From NCBI RefSeq assembly GCF_029439465.1, contig NZ_JAROAV010000010.1, forward strand, positions 62,001-126,000: a stretch of DNA of 64,000 bases, given 5' to 3'. Within the stretch, counting starts at the first letter, position 1. The number at the start of each line of letters is the position of its first letter. Below, one piece after another: positions 52,924-60,869 of this stretch. The notes beneath the pieces were generated by a model. It had not been told where the DNA came from and did no database searches. It saw only the letters and a program-made list of their open reading frames with translations. The DNA is from Luteipulveratus flavus. GTDB taxonomy: Bacteria; Actinomycetota; Actinomycetes; Actinomycetales; Dermatophilaceae. The position numbers and the translations under genes were made by a program.

Positions 52924-54268
52924 CAGGCACCCCCGTCAGCGACGCGACCGGCAGGCCGCGCAGTGAGGCGTCCAGCACCTGCGCGGTGTGCGCGACGGCC
53001 AGGTCGGTGCCCTGGTCGCGCGCGGCGGCGGCGATCTGCATCATGCATCCGGGGTTCGCCGTCACGAGCAGCTGCGCGCCGGTGGCGACGACGGTGCGCG
53101 CCTTCTGCTCACCGAGCGCCCGCGCGGGCTCCGGCTGCAGGATGTTGTAGACCCCGGCCGATCCGCAGCAGATCGCCGCGTCGGCGATCTCCCGCACGGT
53201 CAGGTCGGGGATGCCGGCGAGCAGCTCGCGAGGCTGAGCGCGCACTCCCTGGGCGTGGGCGAGGTGGCAGGCGTCGTGGTAGGCGATAGTCGCGGGCAGC
53301 GGGTGGCGTTCCGCGCGCGGCCCGAGCTCGACGAGGACCTCCGTGAGATCGCGGACTCGCTCGCTGAACGCCGCCGCTCGCGCCGTCCCGGCGTCGTCGC
53401 CGGTGTCGAGGAGCTGCTCGTACTCCTTCATGGCGCTGCCGCAGCCGGCGGAGTTCACCACGACGAAGTCGACGTCCAGCGGGTCGAACGTGTCCATCGT
53501 GGCGCCGGCGAACCCGCGGGCCTCCGGCTCCCGCCCGCTGTGGCTGCTCAGGGCTCCGCAGCAGCCCTGCCCACGGGGGACGACGACGTCGCAGCCCTCC
53601 GCCGCCAGCACCCGGGCGGTCGCGGCGTTCACCTCGGGGAAGAACTCGCTCTGGACGCATCCGGTCAGCAGCGCGACCCGGGCCCGGCGCTCACCCACGG
53701 CGGGGATCAGCTCGGGGAGGGGCTCGCGCGCACCGATGGTCGGAGCCACGCGCTGCATGGCCGCCAGATGGGGCGCGAGCCGCTCCAGGACGCCGGACCG
53801 CCGTACCGCGCGGTCGAGCCCGCAGCGCTGGGTCGCCCGCAGCACCGCCCGGGCGATCCGCAGCCGCCGCGGGTACGGGAACAGGGAGAAGATCGCCCCA
53901 CGCAGGGCCTTCTCGCTCCGTGTGCGCTCGTGGTTGCGCTCCACCTGCGGGCGGGTGCGTTCGAGCAGGCGGTCGTACTGCACACCCGAGGGGCAGGCCG
54001 TCACGCAGGCCATGCAGCCGAGGCACGCGTCGAAGTGGCCGGCCATCTCCGGTGTGAGCGGCTCGCCCTCGAGCGCGGTCTTCATCAGGTGGATACGACC
54101 GCGGGGGCTGTCCATCTCTTCGCCCCACAGCACGTACGTCGGGCAGCTGGGCAGGCAGAACCCGCAGTGCACGCAGTCGTCGATGAGCTCGCCGCTCGGC
54201 GGCCGCTCGGCGTCGAAGCCGCGTACGGCGGGCATGCCCAGACGGATGGGGTCGGTGTGCTCGGACAC
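52913..54268 (-). CDS. glcF: Glycolate oxidase iron-sulfur subunit GlcF
   Basis: GlcF passes electrons from the flavin subunits to the respiratory chain at the membrane. The 451-residue product has two ferredoxin-type motifs, CVHCGFCLPSCP (about 33-44) and CLGCMACVTACP, and two CCG domains (GQGCCGALSSHSG with HDACHLAHAQG; AICCGSAGVYN with NPGCMMQ). It starts at a GTG that directly abuts the glcE stop. Length is close to the family. Confidence 0.92.
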   Translation of the reverse strand: MSEHTDPIRLGMPAVRGFDAERPPSGELIDDCVHCGFCLPSCPTYVLWGEEMDSPRGRIHLMKTALEGEPLTPEMAGHFDACLGCMACVTACPSGVQYDRLLERTRPQVERNHERTRSEKALRGAIFSLFPYPRRLRIARAVLRATQRCGLDRAVRRSGVLERLAPHLAAMQRVAPTIGAREPLPELIPAVGERRARVALLTGCVQSEFFPEVNAATARVLAAEGCDVVVPRGQGCCGALSSHSGREPEARGFAGATMDTFDPLDVDFVVVNSAGCGSAMKEYEQLLDTGDDAGTARAAAFSERVRDLTEVLVELGPRAERHPLPATIAYHDACHLAHAQGVRAQPRELLAGIPDLTVREIADAAICCGSAGVYNILQPEPARALGEQKARTVVATGAQLLVTANPGCMMQIAAAARDQGTDLAVAHTAQVLDASLRGLPVASLTGVPGDP

Positions 54269-55444
54269 TCAGATCCCTCCGACGAATCTGCCTGGTGCCA
54301 AACGGCTCTCAGGATCGAACTCGTGCTTGACCCGACGCATCAGGTCGAGGGCGGCGACGGGTCCCCACACGTCGACGGCTGACTTCACCTCGGCCGGGGC
54401 GTCGACGAGGACGAGCGCGCCACCGCGGGCTGCCGCCAGCGGGCGCAACCGACTCACCGCAGTCACCGCCGTCTCCGGGTCGTCGGTGCTCGCGTACAGG
54501 ACACCCGCACCGACGGATCCGCGTACATGGAGGCCGAGCTGGACCGCGGCCTGGGCGATCTCGGTCGCGGACGAGATCTGCGTCGTGATCTTGAGCAATG
54601 ATCCGTCACGGGCGAGGCCGATGCCGGGGGCGCTCGCACGGGCGGCGGGTGCTCCGATCAGCCCGGCCGCCGCCGCCGACCGCTGCTCGACGCCCGCCCG
54701 CGTACCCTCCACGAGGACCGAGACCGTGCAGCGTCCGCGCTCGGCGTCGATCTCGACCGCGGCGGGCACGATCTGCGAGCTCATCACTGCTGCAACGAGA
54801 TCGGTCGCTTCTGCCGGGGAGCCGCACTCAACCTGGGTCGACGCCGACGCCTCGGGCACCGGGTGCAGGCGGAACGTCGCCTCCGTGATCACGGCGAGCG
54901 TGCCGTACGAGCCGACCATGAGCTTGCCCAGGTCGTAGCCGGCGACGTTCTTGACGACCTTCCCACCGGCACGAGCGACGACGCCGTCGGCGCGGACCAC
55001 CGTCACGCCGATGAGCAGGTCGCGGACGGTGCCGAGCGCCACGCGGCGAGGCCCGCTGACGTTGGTGGCCACCAGCCCGCCCAGGGTGGTCCCGGGGACG
55101 ACCTCGTCGACGCCCAGCCGCTGGTCGGTCCGCCCGACGATGCGCTGGAGCTCGGCCAGCGGGGTGCCGGCCTGCGCCGACACGATGAGGTCGCCGGCCT
55201 CGTGCTCCAGCACGCCGCTCATGCCGCCGAGGTCGAGCAGCAGGTCGGCCGACCGCGGGGGAGCACCCCACGGCAGCTTGGTTCCTGCGCCACGCACGAC
55301 CACCGAAAGCCGTTGTACCGCTGCGTCTTTCATGATGTCGGCGACCTCTGCCGTCGACTGCGGTCGGACGACTTCCCCGACCGGTACACCGTCGACGTGT
55401 TCGGCGGCCTCCGCGGCTTGCGTGCGGACCGGGCTCGACGGCAT
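54269..55444 (-). CDS. glcE: Glycolate oxidase FAD-binding subunit GlcE
   Basis: A 391-residue FAD_binding_4 protein, one of two flavin-fold subunits of glycolate oxidase. SVVVRGAGTKLPWGAPPRSA, VPGTTLGGLVATNVSGPRRV and KVVKNVAGYDLGKLMVGSYG form the p-cresol-methylhydroxylase-type FAD site. The ATG shares one base with the glcD stop (TGATG). Shorter than GlcD, as expected for GlcE. Confidence 0.92.
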   Translation of the reverse strand: MPSSPVRTQAAEAAEHVDGVPVGEVVRPQSTAEVADIMKDAAVQRLSVVVRGAGTKLPWGAPPRSADLLLDLGGMSGVLEHEAGDLIVSAQAGTPLAELQRIVGRTDQRLGVDEVVPGTTLGGLVATNVSGPRRVALGTVRDLLIGVTVVRADGVVARAGGKVVKNVAGYDLGKLMVGSYGTLAVITEATFRLHPVPEASASTQVECGSPAEATDLVAAVMSSQIVPAAVEIDAERGRCTVSVLVEGTRAGVEQRSAAAAGLIGAPAARASAPGIGLARDGSLLKITTQISSATEIAQAAVQLGLHVRGSVGAGVLYASTDDPETAVTAVSRLRPLAAARGGALVLVDAPAEVKSAVDVWGPVAALDLMRRVKHEFDPESRLAPGRFVGGI

Positions 55445-56913
55445 CAGAACACCTCCGCCAGCCCGGCGGCCTGCGCCGGGTGCGGCTCGGTGCGCTTGCC
55501 GGGCCGCTCACCGCACAGTCGCGGCGTGGGGTAGATCTTGCCGGGGTTGGCGATGCCGCCGGGGTCGAACGCGCAGCGCACCAGCTGCATCGTGTCGAGG
55601 TCGTCGGCGCTGAACATCTTGGGCATGTGCTTGGCCTTGTCCGCGCCGACGCCGTGCTCGCCGGTAAGCGAGCCGCCGTGCTCCAGGCACAGGTCGAGGA
55701 TCGCGCCGGACAGCTCCTCGGCGCGCTCGCCTTCGCCGTCCCTGGCCTCGTCGAACAGCACGAGCGGGTGCAGGTTGCCGTCCCCGGCGTGGAACACGTT
55801 GGCGACGCGCAGCCCGCGTTCCTCAGCGAGCTGCGTCATCGCGCGCAGCACCTCCGGAAGCGCCGTACGCGGGATGACACCGTCCTGGACGATGTAGTCG
55901 GGGCTGATCCGCCCGACGGCGGCGAAGGCGGACTTGCGGCCGCGCCAGATCGCCGCTCGCTCGGTGTCGTCCGCGGCGACGCGCAGCTCGAACGACCCGG
56001 CGTCCTCGCACATGCGCTCGACCGCCGTGAGCTCGTGCTCGACCTCGGGCGCCGGCCCGTCGAGCTCGATCACCAGGACGGCGCCGGCTCCCTCGGGGTA
56101 GTTGCACCCGACCGCGGCCTCGGCGGCCTCGATCGCGAGGGCGTCCATCATCTCGATGGCGGCCGGCACGATGCCGGCCCCGATGATCGCCGACACGGCT
56201 GCGCCCGCCTCGTCGGTGGAGCCGAACCCGGCGAGGACGGTCTGGACCGCCTCGGGCGTCCGGAGCAGCCGTACGGTCACCGAGGTCGCGACGCCCAGGG
56301 TGCCCTCGGAGCCGACGACGGCGCCGAGCAGGTCGTAGCCCGGTGCGTCGGGCGCGCGGGTACCGAGCGTCACCTGCTCGCCGTCCGGGGTGACCAGGTC
56401 GATCGAGAGGACGTGGGTGCTGGTGAAGCCGTACTTCAGGCAGTGGGCTCCGCCGGAGTTCTCGGCGACGTTGCCCCCGACCGAGCAGATCTGCTGGCTC
56501 GAGGGGTCCGGCGCGAAGTAGTAGCCGTGCGGCCTGGCCGCCTCGGAGACGTGCAGGTTGATGACGCCCGGGTCGACGACGGCGCGCTGGTCCTGCGGCG
56601 CAATCTCGCGGATCTGCCGGAGCTGCGAGGTGACGATCAGGACGCCGTCGGCGTGGGGGAGCGCGCCGCCCGACAGGCCCGTGCCCGAGCCGCGCGCGAC
56701 GAAGGGGACGCCCTCGGCCGCGCAGGCCGCCACCGTCGTACAGATGTCGTCGGCCGAGCGGGCCAGCACGACCAGGGCCGGGACGACCCGGTAGTGCAGG
56801 AGCCCGTCGCACTCGTACGTGCGCAGCCGGGTCCGGTCGGTGACCAGGGCGGACTCCGGCAGCTGCTCGCGCAGCCGCCGCAGCACCGTGGTCACCGACC
56901 CGGACTCGGTCAT
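55444..56913 (-). CDS. glcD: Glycolate oxidase subunit GlcD (FAD-linked)
   Basis: GlcD is the catalytic flavin subunit that oxidises glycolate (or D-lactate) to glyoxylate. The 489-residue product has PFVARGSGTGLSGGALPHAD, ICSVGGNVAENSGGAHCLKY and a C-terminal GSLTGEHGVGADKAKHM plus FDPGGIANPGKIYP, both classic for GlcD. The ATG lies four bases after the malate synthase stop. GlcD homologues can be D-lactate dehydrogenases; malate synthase in the same operon favours glycolate. Confidence 0.93.
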   Translation of the reverse strand: MTESGSVTTVLRRLREQLPESALVTDRTRLRTYECDGLLHYRVVPALVVLARSADDICTTVAACAAEGVPFVARGSGTGLSGGALPHADGVLIVTSQLRQIREIAPQDQRAVVDPGVINLHVSEAARPHGYYFAPDPSSQQICSVGGNVAENSGGAHCLKYGFTSTHVLSIDLVTPDGEQVTLGTRAPDAPGYDLLGAVVGSEGTLGVATSVTVRLLRTPEAVQTVLAGFGSTDEAGAAVSAIIGAGIVPAAIEMMDALAIEAAEAAVGCNYPEGAGAVLVIELDGPAPEVEHELTAVERMCEDAGSFELRVAADDTERAAIWRGRKSAFAAVGRISPDYIVQDGVIPRTALPEVLRAMTQLAEERGLRVANVFHAGDGNLHPLVLFDEARDGEGERAEELSGAILDLCLEHGGSLTGEHGVGADKAKHMPKMFSADDLDTMQLVRCAFDPGGIANPGKIYPTPRLCGERPGKRTEPHPAQAAGLAEVF

Positions 56914-56917
56914 CGCG

Positions 56918-58516
56918 TCACGGCATCCGGGCGTACGCGGGGAGGGTGAGGAAGTCGGCGTACTCGTCGGCGACGGCGACCTGCAGGAAGGTGGCCTTCG
57001 CGTCGTCGTAGTCGCTCGCGTCGCCCGGCAGCTCGGCGATGACCTCGTCGACCAGCTGCAGCACCAGGTCCTTGGTGATGAGCTGGTCGGTGTCCGCGGT
57101 CTTCACCTGGTTGTTGATCTGCTGCCAGATCTGCGAGCGGGAGATCTCGGCGGTGGCCGCGTCCTCCATCAGGTTGTGGATGCCGACCGCGCCGCGGCCC
57201 ATCAGCCACATCCGCAGGTACTGGATCGCCACGTCGATGTTGCTGCGCAGCCCGGTGAAGGTGACCTCTCCCGGGGTGGCCTTCACGTCCAGCAGCGCAG
57301 CGCCCTCGACCTGGACGTCCTCGCGCTTCTTGTCGATCTGGTTGGGGTTGTCGCCCAGCACCTTGGTGAACACGTCGGCGCAGGTCTGCACCATCGCCGG
57401 GTGCGCCACCCACGAGCCGTCGAAGCCGTCGCCGGCCTCGCGGGTCTTGTCGGCGGTGAGCTTCTCGTACGCCGCGGTGTTGACCGCCTCGTCCTTGCTC
57501 GGGATGAAGGCCGCCATGCCGCCGATCGCGGACGCGCCGCGCTGGTGGCACGTGCGCACCAGCAGCTCGGTGTACGCACGCATGAACGGCACCGTCATCG
57601 TCACGGTGTTGCGGTCCGGGACGATGTAGTCGGCGCCGCGGGTGCGGTACGTCTTGATCACCGAGAACAGGTAGTCCCAGCGGCCGGCGTTCAGGCCGGC
57701 GGAGTGGTCACGCAGCTCGTAGAGGATCTCCTCCATCTCGAACGCGGCGGGCAGGGTCTCGATGAGGACCGTCGCGCGGATGGTGCCCTGCGGGATGCCG
57801 ACGAAATCCTGGCCGATGACGAACGCGTCGTTCCAGATACGCGCCTCGAGGTGGGACTCCATCTTCGGCAGGTAGAAGTACGGGCCGCGACCCTTGTCGA
57901 TCTGCTTCTGACCGCAGGCGACGAGGTAGAGCGCGAAGTCGACCAGGGACCCGGAGGTCTCCTCGCCGTCGACCAGGATGTGCTTCTCCGGCAGGTGCCA
58001 GCCACGCGGCCGCACGATGATCGTCGGCAGCTCCTCGAACGGCTTGGTGACGGCGTATTCCTTGCCCTCCGGGCTGGTGAAGGCCAGCGTGCCGTCGAGC
58101 GCGTCCTTGAGGTTGAGCGGACCGGACACGACGTTGCCCCACATCGGGGTGTTCGCGTCCTCCTGGTCGGCGAGCCAGGCCTTGGCGCCGGAGTTCAGCG
58201 CGTTGATCGTCATCTTGCGGTCGGTCGGGCCGGTCATCTCGACGCGGCGGTCCTCCAGGCCCGGGCCGAGGGGCGCGACCTGCCAGGAGTCGTCCTCGCG
58301 GACGTGCCGGGTCTCCTCCAGGAAGCCCAGGTCGGCGCCGGCGGAGATCTCCGCGACCCGCTTGCCGCGCGCGTCCAGTCGCTCCAGGCGTCGGCCGTTC
58401 AGCTCGCGGTGCAACTTCGCGACGAGCTCGAGCGCCTTCTCGGAGAGGATCTCCTCGTAGCGGTCCTCGAGCGGGCCGGTGACCTCGACTCCGTCGGGCA
58501 GCGTCAGGGCAGACAT
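56918..58516 (-). CDS. aceB: Malate synthase A
   Basis: Malate synthase condenses glyoxylate with acetyl-CoA. The 532-residue product is of the A type (E. coli AceB-like, shorter than the about 720-residue G type). TINALNSGAKAWLADQEDAN, ATVLIETLPAAFEMEEILYE and LNAGRWDYLFSVIKTYR are family signatures including the metal-binding Glu. The ATG at 58516 has the GGAAAGAG ribosome site six bases upstream; an ATG at 58522 is too close to it. First gene of the operon aceB-glcD-glcE-glcF-iclR. Confidence 0.95.
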   Translation of the reverse strand: MSALTLPDGVEVTGPLEDRYEEILSEKALELVAKLHRELNGRRLERLDARGKRVAEISAGADLGFLEETRHVREDDSWQVAPLGPGLEDRRVEMTGPTDRKMTINALNSGAKAWLADQEDANTPMWGNVVSGPLNLKDALDGTLAFTSPEGKEYAVTKPFEELPTIIVRPRGWHLPEKHILVDGEETSGSLVDFALYLVACGQKQIDKGRGPYFYLPKMESHLEARIWNDAFVIGQDFVGIPQGTIRATVLIETLPAAFEMEEILYELRDHSAGLNAGRWDYLFSVIKTYRTRGADYIVPDRNTVTMTVPFMRAYTELLVRTCHQRGASAIGGMAAFIPSKDEAVNTAAYEKLTADKTREAGDGFDGSWVAHPAMVQTCADVFTKVLGDNPNQIDKKREDVQVEGAALLDVKATPGEVTFTGLRSNIDVAIQYLRMWLMGRGAVGIHNLMEDAATAEISRSQIWQQINNQVKTADTDQLITKDLVLQLVDEVIAELPGDASDYDDAKATFLQVAVADEYADFLTLPAYARMP

Positions 58517-58525
58517 ACACATCTC

Positions 58526-58568
58526 TTTCCACGATACGGAAACTCTGGCTCGCTTCGTGGAAACCCTA
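58526..58568 (-). promoter_or_regulatory. Promoter and IclR-like boxes of the glycolate operon
   Basis: On the minus strand TAGGGT (58568-58563) is a good -10. TTTCC-N7-GGAAA (plus strand 58526-58530 and 58538-58542) lies about 15 bases downstream of the expected start, and a half-site GTGGAAAC (plus 58557-58564) overlaps the -10. TGGAAA/TTTCCA half-sites are typical for IclR-family operators, and an IclR gene ends this operon, so autoregulated repression is likely. Confidence 0.6.
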
Positions 58569-58628
58569 GCGGGGGCCGTTCTCGACGACCAGGCCCGTCC
58601 GGATCCCGAGGCGATTGCGGTCGCGCTG

Positions 58629-58706
58629 CCTCGAGCCGTAGGCGGAAGCGCGACGGTCCTCGAGCCGTAAGAGAACGTGCGCGATCTCGCACATCATTTT
58701 ACGGGT
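58629..58706 (+). repeat. Repeat cluster upstream of the AbiEi/DUF559-like gene
   Basis: Between malate synthase and the next gene there are 306 bases without a recognised gene. Besides the aceB promoter they hold CCTCGAGCCGTA twice (58629-58640, 58658-58669) and the 20-base element at 58662-58681 (GAGCCGTAAGAGAACGTGCG), which recurs with one mismatch at 59757-59776, beyond the gene. CCGTAA (58665-58670) with TTTACGG downstream, and the inner pair GTGCG/CGCAC, can form a hairpin here too. Confidence 0.7.
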
Positions 58707-58822
58707 CCGGGGAACTCGCACGCGGCGGCAAGCCTGTCCACATCCCCGCCCTCCGCACCGCGCGATCCACCCGCGCGTGCGCCGTACTGTCCGCCGGCGT
58801 GGCCGGGCGATGAGGTGGAGCC

Positions 58823-59737
58823 GTGAAAGAGTCCCTCGACGCCGCCTACCGGCTCGCGGAGTCGCAAGGATGGGTGGCGTCCCGCACCCAGCTGACGGCT
58901 CTCGGTGTCACGCGCTGGATGGTGCGGGACCGACTGGCGAAAGGCGCCTGGGTGCGATGGGGAGTACACACCGTCGGCCTGCGGCGAGGCGATCTCAGCG
59001 GTCTCGGCCGGCTGTGGCGTGCGGTCTGGGAGAGCGGCCGAGTGTCCGCACTCGACGGTGTGTCCGCCCTCGTCGTCGCAGGTCTGACTGGCTTCGACGT
59101 GCCGGAGGTCCATGTCTCGGTGCCGCATGGCCGCGCGCCACGGCAGGTCGACGGAGTCAGGCGCCATGTCGTCGCCCTGCGCCGGCCGGGCGAGCTGCTC
59201 GGGGGCGGTCTGCCCAGGACGACCACCGCGGTGGCTGTCATCAGAGGTGCCCAGTGGGCATCCTCGGACCGGCAGGCGGCGCTGCTCCTGGTCATGAGCG
59301 CTCAGCAGAGACTCCTGCCGCTGGCGCGCATGCAGGACACCTTGGATACCTGGCGGCCCCATCGCCGCCGCGCCCTGATCCGGACGGTTCTCAACGACGT
59401 GATCGATGGTGCGCAGGCACTGGGCGAGCTCGACGTCGGGGCGCTGTGCCGACGCCACGGGCTGCCGGCGCCGCATCGACAGGTGGTCCGCCGCGGGCCG
59501 AGCGGCCGGATCTATCTGGATCTGGGCTGGCCGGACATCGGTCTGTTCGTCGAGATCGACGGTATCCATCACGTGTTCGGTGACTCGGTCGTCGTCGATG
59601 CGCTGCGCCAGAACTCCGTCGTGCTGAGTGGAGGGTCCGTGCTTCGAATCCCGTTGCTGGGACTGCGCCTTCAGGAGTCAGCCTTCATGGGTCAGGTGGT
59701 CACTGCGTATTGGATGCGAAGCCGGCGCGCGGCATGA
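58823..59737 (+). CDS. AbiEi-like HTH plus DUF559-like protein
   Basis: A 304-residue protein. The N-terminus (LAESQGWVASRTQLTALGVT, then RWMVRDRLAKGAWVRW) resembles the wHTH of AbiEi-type antitoxins. The C-terminus (YLDLGWPDIGLFVEIDGIHH) looks like the DUF559/Vsr-type nuclease fold, with Asp and Glu in the right order. Many actinobacteria carry several paralogues without an adjacent AbiEii toxin, and none is seen here. The role is unknown; defence or stress is a guess. GTG start with GAGGTGGAG upstream. Two copies of a 20-base repeat flank the gene. Confidence 0.65.
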   Translation: MKESLDAAYRLAESQGWVASRTQLTALGVTRWMVRDRLAKGAWVRWGVHTVGLRRGDLSGLGRLWRAVWESGRVSALDGVSALVVAGLTGFDVPEVHVSVPHGRAPRQVDGVRRHVVALRRPGELLGGGLPRTTTAVAVIRGAQWASSDRQAALLLVMSAQQRLLPLARMQDTLDTWRPHRRRALIRTVLNDVIDGAQALGELDVGALCRRHGLPAPHRQVVRRGPSGRIYLDLGWPDIGLFVEIDGIHHVFGDSVVVDALRQNSVVLSGGSVLRIPLLGLRLQESAFMGQVVTAYWMRSRRAA

Positions 59738-59755
59738 CCCGGAGCGCACCGTCCG

Positions 59756-59803
59756 GGAGCCGTAAGAGAAGGTGCGGCGCCGCGCTCCTTCTCTTACGGC
59801 TCC
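59756..59803. terminator. 17-bp-stem hairpin between convergent genes, sharing the flanking repeat
   Basis: GGAGCCGTAAGAGAAGG (59756-59772) pairs perfectly with 59787-59803; the loop contains the inner palindrome GCGGCGCCGC. It can end both the upstream plus-strand gene and the downstream minus-strand gene. The left arm is the second copy of the repeat seen at 58662-58681. Confidence 0.8.
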
Positions 59804-59824
59804 ATCGACGGACCCGGCATCGGG

Positions 59825-60808
59825 TCAACGCCAGCCGCGGCGGCCGGCGAGCATGCTGGTGAAGTCGTGGGCGAACACCAGCTGGTGGTGGCGCATCGCG
59901 GGGGTGCAGCCGGCCGGCAAGGGCTGCTCCTGGGTGCTCAGCATGTAGACCGCGATGTTGGCCAGGAGGACGTCGACCTGCTGGTCGGTCGCCGAGTGCA
60001 GCAGCGGGCGGCTCAGCCAGGCGCGCACGTCCAGCCCTTGACGCCGCGCCATCGGCAGCAGGCCGGCGAAGTCGAGCCAGGCGGGCCCGAGCGTGACGTG
60101 GTTCCAGTCGACGACGACCACCCGACCGCCGGTGACGAGCAGGTTGTCCGGGCGCAGGTCGTTGTGGCAGAGCACTTCACCCGTGAGGTCGGCGGTGCGG
60201 CGCGACAACGCGGCCAGCTCGGCGCCGTGCCGGCGGAGGACGTCCACGAGCCACGGGTCCTCGCCTTGGGGCGTCGGCAACGCGTACCCACCCCGCGCCA
60301 GGGCGTGCTCGGTCTCGATCAGCCGGTCGTCCCGCCGGGTCGCGTCGCGGAACTCGCTGGGGCCGAGAGCGGGTGGAGGCACAGCGGAGGCCGCTGCCAC
60401 GCAGGCGTCGTACGCCAGCGCGAGGTCGGCGTCCGTCCACGGCTGTCCGGGCAGGCGCCCGTCGAGGTGCTCGACGGCGAGGACGACCCACCCCTCGCGG
60501 CGTACGACCGCGAGGGGACGCGCGTGCGGGACCTCTGGCGGCAGCAGGGCGAGCACCGCCGCCTCGCGCAGCAGCGCCGCCGCAGGGAACTCCAGCTCCC
60601 ACGGTGCCGCCTTCACGAAGGCCGACCGGCCGTCCTCCAGCCGCACCGTGCCCGCGTACTGCCCGCCGAAACCCGACCCCACCGGCTCCGCCGCCGACGC
60701 GACGGCCGACCCCAACCGGTCGCCCAGCTCGACGACCGCCTCGGCAGCGACCTGCTCCCAGCCGAGCCGCTTGGAGGTACGCGTGTAGTCCACGCCGTGG
60801 GGATGCAT
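59825..60808 (-). CDS. Aminoglycoside phosphotransferase (APH)-family kinase
   Basis: A 327-residue protein-kinase-like enzyme. GQYAGTVRLEDGRSAFVKAA contains the ATP-binding Lys, LCHNDLRPDNLLV is the catalytic Brenner motif (HxDxxxxN) and VVDWNHVTLGPAWLDFAG the metal-binding Asp. The APH family includes antibiotic, choline, homoserine and fructosamine kinases, so resistance cannot be claimed. The ATG at 60808 (MHPHGVDYTR) is preferred over the open upstream extension, which overlaps the divergent MFS gene. Confidence 0.75.
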   Translation of the reverse strand: MHPHGVDYTRTSKRLGWEQVAAEAVVELGDRLGSAVASAAEPVGSGFGGQYAGTVRLEDGRSAFVKAAPWELEFPAAALLREAAVLALLPPEVPHARPLAVVRREGWVVLAVEHLDGRLPGQPWTDADLALAYDACVAAASAVPPPALGPSEFRDATRRDDRLIETEHALARGGYALPTPQGEDPWLVDVLRRHGAELAALSRRTADLTGEVLCHNDLRPDNLLVTGGRVVVVDWNHVTLGPAWLDFAGLLPMARRQGLDVRAWLSRPLLHSATDQQVDVLLANIAVYMLSTQEQPLPAGCTPAMRHHQLVFAHDFTSMLAGRRGWR

Positions 60809-60869
60809 GTGAGCAGTCTCTCCATCCGGCGGTTTGGTGGTCGACCGCTTTCTGGAGGACCGTTGGGCG

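Noticed and set aside
58823-59737. Complete AbiE toxin-antitoxin system
   Set aside because: Only the HTH-containing protein is present; the flanking genes (malate synthase, APH-family kinase) are not AbiEii toxins.
59825-60808. Aminoglycoside resistance gene
   Set aside because: Only general APH-family kinase motifs are visible; nothing identifies an antibiotic substrate.
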